Of a stretch of 23,366 nucleotides of DNA, positions 8,629-16,505 are shown piece after piece. Both the position numbers and the translations under genes were made by a program. Source of the DNA: Clostridiales bacterium (GTDB taxonomy: Bacteria; Bacillota; Clostridia; Oscillospirales; Acutalibacteraceae); assembly GCA_019416395.1 (NCBI GenBank), contig DXXH01000035.1, forward strand, positions 1 through 23,366, written 5' to 3'. How positions within the stretch are numbered: position 1 is the first letter of the stretch; each line of letters starts with the position of its first letter. Under the pieces are notes generated by a model. It was not told the origin of the DNA. It worked only from the letters and a program-made list of their open reading frames with translations, and did not search any database.

Positions 8629-9483
8629 TTACTCAGCTACCGTTACAGAAGTGATGTGGGGGTTGGCGCCCTCATACCAGTACAGGAACCCTTCTGCATC
8701 GATGGTCTGGCCAACCTGGAGATTGGTGACAGCCTTGTATACTTCGGTGGTGTTGTCGCACAGATAAGACTCCACTGTGAAGGTGTAAGTCTGGCCGTTG
8801 TAGGAAACGTTGAAGTACAGATCGTCGCCGTCGCTGCCGGAACCGTCATAGTTGTACAGGAAAGCGGCTTCGTTGCCGTTGGCGTCGGTGCTGGCTTCCA
8901 CAGTCAGACCGGTGAAAGACACCTTCTGGTTCTGATAAGTCTCCAGTTCGTCGGTGCCCAGCATTTCGGTAACGTCTACAGGCTCAGCCACAAAGCTGTC
9001 AGCGCCGTCCACAAAGGTAAAGGAACCGTCGATGATTTCAACCTCACCGGACCACTCGCTCTTGTAGCCGGTCACCTGAATGCAGGTGCCTTCGGTCAGC
9101 TTGCCATAATCCTCTTCGCTGCAAGCCATATCATAGGCGAAATAGCCGCCGTCCTGATCTTGCAGGTATACGGTAGCGGTTTCCTGCTCGGCGTACCAAG
9201 CCTGCTTGGCCTGTACATAGGCCTGAATGGTCACCGGGGACTCCATGTCCGCCGCCATGTACTCCTCGTAGGACATTACGTCACCGGATGCAGCCTCAGT
9301 GCCGCTGGAAGTCTCGGACTCGCTGGACTGGGAGCTGACACTGGAATCGCTGGCTACTTCGGAAACGGAGCTCTCGGAAGAGACGTCGGAAGCAGTGGAG
9401 CTCTCAGAGGAGCTGTTGCCGGCGCAAGCCGCCAAAGAAGCGGTAAGGCAGAGAGCAAGAATGACAGATAAAAACTTTCGCAT
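8629..9483 (-). CDS. Serine-rich lipoprotein with two OB-fold-like domains
   Basis: Predicted surface lipoprotein of 284 residues. The ATG at 9483 has AAGGAGAATTGAGT before it and opens a signal peptide with lipobox LAAC, Cys20 being lipidated. An upstream in-frame start would add 38 residues read through the promoter and leader and is rejected. Residues ~21-66 form a low-complexity Ser/Glu/Ala linker. Two similar beta-rich units follow (about 70-165 and 170-284), each with the pattern 'GxxxxVTGY / GxxIDAEGF' seen in OB-fold, tRNA_anti-like surface proteins. It has its own strong promoter and is flanked by terminators, so it is monocistronic. The function is unknown; display of ligand-binding domains at the cell surface is the most that can be said. 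Confidence 0.85.
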   Translation of the reverse strand: MRKFLSVILALCLTASLAACAGNSSSESSTASDVSSESSVSEVASDSSVSSQSSESETSSGTEAASGDVMSYEEYMAADMESPVTIQAYVQAKQAWYAEQETATVYLQDQDGGYFAYDMACSEEDYGKLTEGTCIQVTGYKSEWSGEVEIIDGSFTFVDGADSFVAEPVDVTEMLGTDELETYQNQKVSFTGLTVEASTDANGNEAAFLYNYDGSGSDGDDLYFNVSYNGQTYTFTVESYLCDNTTEVYKAVTNLQVGQTIDAEGFLYWYEGANPHITSVTVAE

Positions 9484-9516
9484 ACTCAATTCTCCTTTAT
9501 ATGTATAGCGTAGGGG

Positions 9517-9549
9517 CGTTTTCAGACCCGGAATCCTGGGCGGAAAACG
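9517..9549 (-). promoter_or_regulatory. Stem in the leader of the OB-fold lipoprotein gene
   Basis: Inverted repeat of seven bases (CGTTTTC / GAAAACG) enclosing a GC-rich, partly self-complementary loop, within the roughly 108-base leader. It has no T tract and its function is unknown. Confidence 0.3.
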
Positions 9550-9597
9550 GCACACCGGACAGTGGGTCCAAACGCCTAAAGGGAAACAAACGGCCAT

Positions 9598-9626
9598 ATT
9601 ATAGCGCTATTTTTCTAAAAAGTCAA
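9598..9626 (-). promoter_or_regulatory. Sigma-A promoter of the OB-fold lipoprotein gene
   Basis: On the - strand, TTGACT (-35, 9621-9626), a 17-base spacer and a consensus TATAAT (-10, 9598-9603). This gives a leader of about 108 bases before the ATG at 9483. The -35 box overlaps the base of the terminator stem of the ABC operon upstream. Confidence 0.8.
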
Positions 9627-9659
9627 CCGCGCTGACTCTCACACGAGCCAGCGCGGTTG
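9617..9659 (-). terminator. Intrinsic terminator of the UgpCAEB-type ABC operon
   Basis: Perfect 11-base stem (9649-9659 with 9624-9634), extended inward by further pairs with one wobble, followed on the - strand by ACTTTTT. It lies 64 bases past the stop of the binding-protein gene. Confidence 0.85.
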
Positions 9660-9722
9660 GGTGAAATCGCCTGGTTATGATGGGAAATAGCTCCAAGTGA
9701 TTGGGGACCTTTTTCCGGCTTA

Positions 9723-11336
9723 CTAGCGGTGGGGAGCAGCAGTCCGCTTTTTCTTACCACGCAGCCAGTTTACCAGCAGATAGAGAAGGATCAGTACCCA
9801 GACCCCGCCCAATACGGCGAGCAGTGCCACAGCGGTGCCGGGCAGGGGGCCTAACTCTGCTTTTCCGCCAGAGGGCGAGGTGGAGTCCAAATGATAGAGC
9901 GCCTTGGTATCGGTGTAGAGCTGTTGAATGGTAGATTCGTCCACAGGCTGATTGCGCCGCACCGATTTGGTAACGTCCTCGATCAGCTGTCCGGCGGCAT
10001 CCCGCAGGGAAGTGGAGCCGTTAAACACCGGGGTGATGAAGGTGTCGTCCAGATGATCCAAAAGCAGTTTCGCGGCGTCGATCTTTACCTGGTAATAGGT
10101 ATCGTTGTTCTCTCCCGCCCGAGACAAGTAGTCCTGATACGTTGGGTTGTTCTGGGCCCGGGTGGTCACCGGCACATAACCTTCTGTTTGGGAGTAGGCA
10201 ATCTGCACGGAATCGGTCAGCAGGTATTGGGTAAACAGCCAGGACGCCAAAACTTCCTGGGGATCGTCCTTATTAAAGATGCAGATGGACGGCCCTTGGG
10301 AGATCATTTGGGGATTTTCCGGGTCAAACTGGGGGATCATCATCACTTCCGTCTCAAAGTCCACGATTTCTTCCTCAGCGATGTCTACCAGAGGGGCGTC
10401 GGTTCCCATCCAGGTGGAGCCGGCTGTGGAATCCACAGCGAAGATGCACTGTCCGGCATTTAGAAAGTTGGCGGGATACCCGGAAATTTTGAAGGTGGAA
10501 AAGGCACCGGTGGAGACGTGACCGGCAATATCCAACAGAAGGCCGCTGGTGGTGTCGTTAAACAGCTGAATCTCTCCTGCTGGGGTGGAATACCCTGCGT
10601 TCAGCTGGCGAAGCATTTGAATCATCATATTGTCGGTGGATTTGTAGAGGAAGGGGATTAACACTTCCTGGTTGTTGATCCCATAAATACCGTCGTCTCC
10701 CAAGGTGGCGGCTGCCGCTTCACTGACTTCCCAGACAAAATCCCAGGTCAGGGTATCCGGAAGGGTGTATCCCAGGGCTTCCACGTAGGTTTTGTTCACA
10801 TAGCAGGCTTCCGTGGACCGCATGTAGGGTACGGCGTAGTAATGGTCATTCAAGCGGCATTCTTCCAGAAATTGGGGAACGATCTCCGTTTGACTGGGAG
10901 AGTCAAACAGCACTTCGCTGCCGCCAAGGCCATAGCGGGTATCGGAAAACAACTGGTCCAAAGGCACCACCACATTATCGCCTGTGAGATAGGTGGCGAT
11001 GTGATCGGGATAGGTGATGCACACATTCGGGGTGGTCTGGGTGGAAATGTTGGTGATGACGTCGTTGTAAATGTCTCCGTAGTCGGTATACAGCCGCAGC
11101 GTCACCGTGATGTTGGGATAGAGTTTTTGAAATTCCTCAATAGCCTGCTTGTAAATATCCGTTTGCCGTTTGTTGGTGTCATTTTTTGCCCAAAAGGTGA
11201 TTTCATAGTCCCGGGTTGTGTCAAACTGTTCCGGCACAGTAAAAGCGGCTTGTTCCCGGCGTCCGTGACACCCGGTAAGCAGGAGAAGGCAGGCGGCCAG
11301 GAGCAGGAATATCAGGCAAAGGCGGTTTGGTTTCAT
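9723..11336 (-). CDS. Extracellular solute-binding lipoprotein with C-terminal membrane anchor
   Basis: Family 1 (COG1653, UgpB/MalE-like) binding protein, 537 residues. The ATG at 11336 overlaps the stop of the upstream permease by four bases (ATGA) and has GAGGAGG 11 bases before it. The longer frame beginning at 11621 lies inside the permease gene and is rejected. The signal peptide ends in lipobox LTGC with Cys23. The mature part has typical blocks (ITFWAKND near 45, a receptor-like WLFTQYLL near 400). Unusually, the last 40 residues hold a hydrophobic helix (about 500-525) and a basic tail (RGKKKR). The protein would therefore be tethered at both ends, or the helix may replace the lipid anchor. 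The ligand is unknown. Confidence 0.9.
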   Translation of the reverse strand: MKPNRLCLIFLLLAACLLLLTGCHGRREQAAFTVPEQFDTTRDYEITFWAKNDTNKRQTDIYKQAIEEFQKLYPNITVTLRLYTDYGDIYNDVITNISTQTTPNVCITYPDHIATYLTGDNVVVPLDQLFSDTRYGLGGSEVLFDSPSQTEIVPQFLEECRLNDHYYAVPYMRSTEACYVNKTYVEALGYTLPDTLTWDFVWEVSEAAAATLGDDGIYGINNQEVLIPFLYKSTDNMMIQMLRQLNAGYSTPAGEIQLFNDTTSGLLLDIAGHVSTGAFSTFKISGYPANFLNAGQCIFAVDSTAGSTWMGTDAPLVDIAEEEIVDFETEVMMIPQFDPENPQMISQGPSICIFNKDDPQEVLASWLFTQYLLTDSVQIAYSQTEGYVPVTTRAQNNPTYQDYLSRAGENNDTYYQVKIDAAKLLLDHLDDTFITPVFNGSTSLRDAAGQLIEDVTKSVRRNQPVDESTIQQLYTDTKALYHLDSTSPSGGKAELGPLPGTAVALLAVLGGVWVLILLYLLVNWLRGKKKRTAAPHR

Positions 11337-12205
11337 CCTTTGGTACCTCCTCTGGAGACGCCCTCCATGATTTTTTTTCGGAATGCTAAAAACAGCAGAA
11401 TAAGGGGTACGGAGATGACCACCACCGTGGCCATCATTGCGGGAATATTTTCCCGTCCGAAGCCATTTTCCCGGATCTCTTGAATACCGTTGGATACCAG
11501 GAAATAAGCGGGGTCGTCGGTGATCAGCCGGGGCCATACATAGGAGTTCCAGCATTCGATCAGTTTCAAGATAGTGATGGTGACCAAAGTGGGACGGCAG
11601 ATGGGAACCATCACTTTCCACAGGTATTTCAAATCTGAGGTTCCGTCTACTTTGGCAGCGCGGTAAAGCTCGTCCGGGACCTGCTCAAAGTTTTCCTTTA
11701 ACAGGTAGATGTAGAATACGGACGTGATGGAAGGCAGGATCAACCCCAAGAAACTGTTGCGCAGATCCAGATTGGTAATGGTGACAAAATTCGTAATGAC
11801 CACCAGTTCGGTGGGGATCATCATCATGGAAAGGAACAGGCCGAATACCAGGTTTTTGCCCCGGAAGCGCAGCCGGGCAAAAGCGTAGGCAGCCAGAGTG
11901 CTGACGATAACCATGATCCCCGTAGTCAGTACGGAGAAAATCAGGGTGTTCAGCAAGTACCCGCCCAGAGGGACCGCGGTAAAAGCGTTCTGGTAATTTT
12001 CCAGCGTGGGGGAGAGGGTGATGAATACGGGAACGTGCTCCGAGTTGTAAGCGCCATAGCTTTTTAGAGAGGTGAGTACCATCCAGTAAAAGGGGAACAA
12101 CACCACCACAGCCCATATGCTTAAAAGCAGATAGGTCAAGGCGGAACGCAGACCATTTTTCCGGCGCATGGATCCTTGTTTAGATTCATAATTGTTTTGG
12201 TTCAT
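11333..12205 (-). CDS. Carbohydrate ABC transporter permease, UgpE/MalG family
   Basis: Inner-membrane permease of 290 residues. A basic N-terminus (SMRRKNGLRS) precedes the first membrane helix (about 24-46), with about six helices in all. The MalG-type EAA loop is visible near residue 190 (DELYRAAKVDGTSDLKYL). It begins 12 bases after the other permease gene and its stop overlaps the start of the binding-protein gene (ATGA), implying translational coupling. It pairs with the UgpA-like permease upstream. Confidence 0.92.
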   Translation of the reverse strand: MNQNNYESKQGSMRRKNGLRSALTYLLLSIWAVVVLFPFYWMVLTSLKSYGAYNSEHVPVFITLSPTLENYQNAFTAVPLGGYLLNTLIFSVLTTGIMVIVSTLAAYAFARLRFRGKNLVFGLFLSMMMIPTELVVITNFVTITNLDLRNSFLGLILPSITSVFYIYLLKENFEQVPDELYRAAKVDGTSDLKYLWKVMVPICRPTLVTITILKLIECWNSYVWPRLITDDPAYFLVSNGIQEIRENGFGRENIPAMMATVVVISVPLILLFLAFRKKIMEGVSRGGTKG

Positions 12206-12217
12206 AGTAGGGCCCCC

Positions 12218-13108
12218 TCAGTTCCGTACCTGCTTGCGGGTAATCAGCAGGTTGACACAGGTAATGGTCAGCACAATCACGAACAGGATAATCGCCGCTG
12301 CTGAAGCGTAAGACGGATACCCGCCGCTGTCGCCGTAGAGCATGTCGTAGACATACCCCACAATGGTGTTCATGCCGGCGGCATTCAGGTCCGTGCCAAA
12401 CAAGGCAACCGCGTCGCTATAGGCCTTGAAGGCCCCGATAAACCCGGTGATTACCAGGTAGACGATCATGGGGGAGATCATGGGCAGGGTGATGCGGAAA
12501 AAGATACGTGCCCGGGAAGTTCCGTCCACCCGGGCGGCTTTATAATACTCCTCGTTGACAGAGGCCAGCGCGCTTGTAAGCACCAGGATTTTAAAAGGCA
12601 GCACTACCCAAATGGTGTAGAAACAAAGCACAAACATTTTCGCCCAGTGGGGGCCGTTGATAAAATCGATGGGGCCGGCCCCAAACCACTCCAGCGTCAG
12701 GTTGACCAGGCCATCGGTGTATTCTGTCCGCTGGAACAGCACCATGAACACCAGGCCTACCGCCAAAGTGTTGGTCACATAGGGTAGGAAGTAAATAGTT
12801 TGGAACAGTTGCCGCAGGGGACGGATGGAGCTGAGAGCCGTGGAAATCACCAGAGCTAAAATGGTGGAAAGAGGCACAGTGATAATCACCAGTACGAACG
12901 TGTTCTCGACCGCCTGCAGAAAATAGGGATCGTGCAGCACGTAGGAATAGTTGTAAAGGCCTACTCCTTGGTAGGTCTGGGAAGCAAAGTTATAACACTC
13001 TTCCCAGGAGTAGATCAGTACGTCGATCAACGGATAGATCAAAAAGGCGCCCAGCAGGATCAAGGAAGGCAGCAAATACAGCCAGGCTTTTTTGGAATTG
13101 CGGTCCAT
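12218..13108 (-). CDS. Sugar ABC transporter permease, UgpA/MalF family
   Basis: Inner-membrane permease of 296 residues from the chosen start, with six membrane segments and the EAA loop near residue 195 (EEYYKAARVDGTSRARIF). The ATG at 13108 has AAAAGAGGG at a good distance; an in-frame ATG at 13129 would add seven residues (MKRGKIH) but has only a weak site, so the start is uncertain by those seven codons. It lies about 30 bases after the ATPase stop. The length and helix pattern match UgpA-like permeases. Confidence 0.92.
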   Translation of the reverse strand: MDRNSKKAWLYLLPSLILLGAFLIYPLIDVLIYSWEECYNFASQTYQGVGLYNYSYVLHDPYFLQAVENTFVLVIITVPLSTILALVISTALSSIRPLRQLFQTIYFLPYVTNTLAVGLVFMVLFQRTEYTDGLVNLTLEWFGAGPIDFINGPHWAKMFVLCFYTIWVVLPFKILVLTSALASVNEEYYKAARVDGTSRARIFFRITLPMISPMIVYLVITGFIGAFKAYSDAVALFGTDLNAAGMNTIVGYVYDMLYGDSGGYPSYASAAAIILFVIVLTITCVNLLITRKQVRN

Positions 13109-13140
13109 GTGAATTTTCCCTCTTTTCATAACCTGGGGAC

Positions 13141-14259
13141 TCAGGCGTTGGCCTGGGCCGATGTGTCAAAAGCCACACGCTTTTGGGTGTCCCGGTCAAA
13201 CAGGAACACCTTTTCCGGGCGCAGTTTGAACCGTACTGTTTCACTGGCGGAATCCACTTGTTGTTCCGATTGAATGATGGCCCGGAGCGTTCCTGCCTGG
13301 CAGGCTGGATGGCTGCAGACAATGCTGGTGTCCCGACCCAGTACTTCCACACGGTTTAGGCTGCAAGCCACAGGACCATCGGGAGCAGGGAGAAATCCTT
13401 CGGGCCGGATCCCCACGAAAACAGGACCGTCCGCGGCTCCGGGAACGTCCAGAACCATTTGGTCCCCCAGGAGCAACTTGCTGTTCTGTACTTCCCCTTG
13501 AAATACGTTGATAGGGGGTGTGCCCAGGAATTGGGCCACAAACAGGTTTGCCGGATCGTCATAGACTTGCTGGGGGCGGCCTTGCTGCATCAAAATCCCC
13601 TCTTTCATCACTACGATCCAATCGGAGATGCTCATGGCTTCCTCTTGATCGTGGGTGACGAAGAGGGTGGTGATACCGGTTTTTTTCTGGATTTTGCAAA
13701 TCTCTTCCCGGGTTTGCAACCGCAGGCGGGCGTCCAAGTTGGAAAGGGGCTCGTCCAGCAGCAGTACCCGGGGCATTTTCACCAGGGCGCGGGCAATGGC
13801 TACCCGTTGCTGCTGCCCGCCGGAAAGTTCCTTGGGCTTGCGTTCCAGCAGGTCTTCGATCTGCACCAGTTGAGCGGTTTCCATAGCGCGCCGGCGCATT
13901 TCCTGGCGTGTGGGCCGGTCAGCGCCCTTCAGGTTTTCCAATGGAAACAAAATATTCTGTAACACAGTCAAATGGGGATATAGGGCGTAGTTTTGAAATA
14001 CCATGCCCACGCCCCGAAGCTCCGGGGGAAGCTTTGTAACGTCCTGGTCTCCAAAAAAGATCTTGCCAGAGGTGGGCGTTTCCAATCCGCAGATCATATT
14101 TAACGTAGTGGATTTTCCGCACCCGGAAGGTCCCAGCAGTCCCACCAGTAAACCGTCGGGGATTTCAAACGTGAGATCCTGGACAGCGGTTGTCTCGCCT
14201 TGGGCCTTCCTGCCCCGGGCGGGAAATCGCTTGGTGAGATTTTGCAGCGTTATGTTCAT
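13141..14259 (-). CDS. ABC transporter ATP-binding protein, MalK/UgpC/MsmX family
   Basis: ATPase of a carbohydrate importer, 372 residues. Walker A is GPSGCGKST (43-51), the Q-loop Gln89 (VFQNYALYPHLTV), the signature LSGGQQQR (145-152), Walker B VLLLDEP (165-171) and the switch His203 (FVTHDQEEAMS). The C-terminal third (about 240-372) is the OB-fold (TOBE) regulatory domain typical of MalK/UgpC, with VGIRPEGF. As the first gene of the operon it may be made in excess. It is the only ABC ATPase in the window and could also energise the LplB/YtcP importer at 16-3607, as MsmX does in Bacillus (inference). Confidence 0.94.
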   Translation of the reverse strand: MNITLQNLTKRFPARGRKAQGETTAVQDLTFEIPDGLLVGLLGPSGCGKSTTLNMICGLETPTSGKIFFGDQDVTKLPPELRGVGMVFQNYALYPHLTVLQNILFPLENLKGADRPTRQEMRRRAMETAQLVQIEDLLERKPKELSGGQQQRVAIARALVKMPRVLLLDEPLSNLDARLRLQTREEICKIQKKTGITTLFVTHDQEEAMSISDWIVVMKEGILMQQGRPQQVYDDPANLFVAQFLGTPPINVFQGEVQNSKLLLGDQMVLDVPGAADGPVFVGIRPEGFLPAPDGPVACSLNRVEVLGRDTSIVCSHPACQAGTLRAIIQSEQQVDSASETVRFKLRPEKVFLFDRDTQKRVAFDTSAQANA

Positions 14260-14296
14260 CAGATTCCATCTCCCTGCGATAGCGTTTTACAGGTCG

Positions 14297-14325
14297 ATTA
14301 TAGCAGATTTTTTCCTGCATCACAA
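14297..14325 (-). promoter_or_regulatory. Sigma-A promoter of the UgpCAEB-type ABC operon
   Basis: On the - strand, TTGTGA (14320-14325), 17 bases and TATAAT (14297-14302), about 38 bases upstream of the ATPase start. The same TTGTGA-17-TATAAT pattern drives the aminopeptidase gene at 16550-16578. Confidence 0.8.
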
Positions 14326-14341
14326 GTAACCGGCAGGGATC

Positions 14342-14503
14342 CTACCAACCAAAGAAACCAATAGAGTATAGCTGAGTGCTTGGCGGTCCTTTGGCTTTGA
14401 GAGTAACTGGGCGGAAAAGGACACTTTCCAAGCCGTTTGGGAGATAAGAAATCCGCAGGGGCGGGAATAAGTCATAAATAAGTTCCAAAATCTGTATGAA
14501 TAT
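14342..14503 (-). other. Possible small open frame behind a strong Shine-Dalgarno, no normal start
   Basis: In the gap between divergent transcription units, the - strand carries a perfect AAAGGAGG followed, eight bases on, by an ATA codon. An uninterrupted frame of 53 codons then ends at TAG (14342-14344). The predicted peptide is Leu/Pro/Phe-rich with no recognisable domain. It may be a decayed small gene (ATG to ATA), a non-coding repeat, or chance. I would not annotate it as a gene without homologues. The stretch 14504-14630 beside it shows nothing recognisable except A/T-rich sequence. Confidence 0.2.
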
Positions 14504-14633
14504 GGTCGTAACCTCCTTTGAAAATATAGAAAAAAGGGGTGATTTTAGGAAGTTAGCCAGAAAATCATATGCTTTTTTGGTTAAGTATTTACTTTACTTT
14601 TTTAATGAATGAATAGCCCGAAAAGAAATGTTA

Positions 14634-14642
14634 TGCTATAAT
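14634..14642 (+). promoter_or_regulatory. Extended -10 promoter of the SGNH/SLH gene
   Basis: TATGCTATAAT has a consensus -10 (14637-14642) with the extended TGn element. The -35 at the right distance (TAGCCC) is poor, which the extended -10 can compensate. It predicts a leader of about 230 bases before the ATG at 14879. Confidence 0.6.
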
Positions 14643-14649
14643 ACAAATA

Positions 14650-14878
14650 GAATTTCAGTTTCTTCACCCGGGTCTTGCAAAAGCCGGTTTCCTAGGAAAT
14701 CGGCTGGATTGGAAGGGAAAGATGCGTTCACAGCCGTGAATGGGATGGCTTTTAAACACTTTGAGGGAACCGAATACTCACATGTGACAAAAGACTATTC
14801 CCACAGTTTATTCTGTTTTTTGCGGAGATCTATGTGGAGAAACTGAAAAGCCAAACGAAGATTGGAGGAGAAACTACA
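14650..14878 (+). promoter_or_regulatory. Long structured 5' leader of the SGNH/SLH gene
   Basis: About 230 bases without a gene. It contains a nine-base-pair hairpin (14682-14690 with 14697-14705, loop CCTAGG), a small hairpin TTCAC/GTGAA (14727-14740), a 10-base palindrome TCACATGTGA (14778-14787) and a short stem with a T run (14803-14821). I cannot match it to a riboswitch consensus I know (c-di-GMP, c-di-AMP, TPP, SAM, cobalamin, glycine, T-box were considered). Confidence 0.35.
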
Positions 14879-16435
14879 ATGAAAAAACGAGTACTCGCAA
14901 TGCTGCTCTGCTTGTGCATGGTTGTTTGCATGATCCCAGTGGCAGCCGGCGCCGAGGAAGCTACCCAGAATTATGTGGCCCTGGGTGACAGAATTCCTTA
15001 TGGGTACGGCCTTGGGGAAACGGACAAATCGTTCCCGGAGCAGCTGGCTGAGAGCAAATCCTGCACCCTCACCAATTTGGCCGATGCGGGGGAAACCAGC
15101 GCCAGTTTGCAGACTACACTGACCGGGGAAGATGCTGTGAAGGCGATTGCTCAGGCTGATGTGATCACCATTACGGTAGGCGGAAACGACTTAGTGAACG
15201 CCTTGGTTACTTATTTGACCAATCAGTACAACGAGGGCAAGGAGACAGAACAGCAGATTACCGAAGCGGTCATGAAGGAAAAGCTGTTTGCTGGGGATAT
15301 GACAACCCTGACATTTGCTTTGACTGCGTTTTCCGGTTTTGCCACTTCTACGGAAGCCACAACCGCGCTGACTACCTATACCGCCAATCTGACCAAGATT
15401 GTAGGTGATATTCAGACAGCTAACAAAGACGCTACGATTATCCTGACCACTCAGTATAATCCTTACACGTATTTTGCGAAAGAGTTGGCGGAAACTCCAG
15501 TTGCTACTTATGCAAAAACCATTGCCGACGCTTTTGAGACAGGGGTAACCACCCTGAATACGGCAATTAAGACCGTGGGCGCACAGTTGAAGTGCCAGAT
15601 AGCCGATGTGTACACCGCTTTTAATGCAGCGGAGAAGAATCCTTGCAACGCTTCCTATGTGTCTCTGGAAGAGTTTACGCTGGATTTCCATCCCAACGCA
15701 TATGGTCATACGCTGATTGCCACCACAGTTGGTGAACTGTGGCCTCAGGCAGAAGCTACTTTGCCCTTTACGGATGTAGATGAGGGTGATTGGTTCTATA
15801 ACGCTGTAAAATATGCGTATGAGAATGGCCTTATGGCCGGTGACAGCGCTACAACCTTCTCTCCCACTGTGAAGCTGGGCAGAGGCACGGTTGCCCAGAT
15901 CCTTTACAATACGGAAGGTAAGCCCGCTGTGACGGTGACCGATGAATTTACCGATGTGAAAGCTAGTGACTGGTGTGCCAATGCCGTGTCTTGGGTGGTA
16001 GCCAATGGGGTTGCTTCCGGTTATGGCGGCGGAAAATTTGGTCCCAGCGATAATGTGACTCGTGAGCAGCTGGCAGTGTTCCTGTATCAGTATGCTGGGT
16101 ACAAAAAGTACGATGTAAGCGCCAAAGGCGATCTGAGCAAGTTTACCGATAGCGACAAGTTGTCCTCTTGGGCAGAGGACGCCATGACTTGGGCAATTGG
16201 CGAAGGTTTGCTCAGCGGCAAGGGCAACGGGATCTTGGATCCCACCGGAACTGCTACCCGGGCGGAAGCGGCTTCCATCTTGATGAAGTTCAGCGAGAAT
16301 GTTGTGCCGGACCAAGAGACGACTCCTGGGGAAGATACCGCTCCCGAAGAGGATACCACCACAGATGAGGACGCCACTCAGGAAGGTAGCACATCTGGAG
16401 AGGAAACCACCACGAGTACCGATGCTGCTGCGTAA
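14879..16435 (+). CDS. Secreted SGNH/GDSL-hydrolase-like protein with three SLH domains, catalytic Ser lost
   Basis: Cell wall-attached protein of 518 residues. The ATG at 14879 follows GGAGGAG and opens a signal peptide (MKKRVLAMLL..., cleavage near VAAGAEE, residue ~24). Residues ~31-290 form an SGNH-hydrolase domain: block I reads ALGDRIPYGYG where families have GDS, so Ser is Arg38 (codon AGA at 14990-14992). Block II NLADAG, block III GGND (101-104) and block V DFHPN with Asp269 and His271 are intact. Three SLH domains follow (about 297-345, 357-405, 421-470; TREQ and TRAE motifs in the last two, degenerate in the first). They bind pyruvylated wall polymers. A Thr/Glu-rich acidic tail ends the protein. 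It is probably a pseudo-esterase or wall-binding protein, unless the AGA is a sequence error. Confidence 0.88.
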   Translation: MKKRVLAMLLCLCMVVCMIPVAAGAEEATQNYVALGDRIPYGYGLGETDKSFPEQLAESKSCTLTNLADAGETSASLQTTLTGEDAVKAIAQADVITITVGGNDLVNALVTYLTNQYNEGKETEQQITEAVMKEKLFAGDMTTLTFALTAFSGFATSTEATTALTTYTANLTKIVGDIQTANKDATIILTTQYNPYTYFAKELAETPVATYAKTIADAFETGVTTLNTAIKTVGAQLKCQIADVYTAFNAAEKNPCNASYVSLEEFTLDFHPNAYGHTLIATTVGELWPQAEATLPFTDVDEGDWFYNAVKYAYENGLMAGDSATTFSPTVKLGRGTVAQILYNTEGKPAVTVTDEFTDVKASDWCANAVSWVVANGVASGYGGGKFGPSDNVTREQLAVFLYQYAGYKKYDVSAKGDLSKFTDSDKLSSWAEDAMTWAIGEGLLSGKGNGILDPTGTATRAEAASILMKFSENVVPDQETTPGEDTAPEEDTTTDEDATQEGSTSGEETTTSTDAAA

Positions 16436-16461
16436 TTGAGCAAAAAGCATATGGAAAATGG

Positions 16462-16505
16462 AAAGACCTGGAACGATTTGTTCCAGGTCTTTCTTTAGCT
16501 TTTTT
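16462..16505 (+). terminator. Intrinsic terminator after the SGNH/SLH gene
   Basis: Perfect 13-base stem (AAAGACCTGGAAC / GTTCCAGGTCTTT, 16462-16474 with 16480-16492) with a five-base loop, followed by CTTTAGCTTTTTT. Confidence 0.92.

Noticed and set aside
14643..14780. c-di-GMP-I, c-di-AMP (ydaO) or T-box riboswitch in the SLH leader
   Set aside because: The diagnostic cores of these classes could not be found; only generic hairpins are present.
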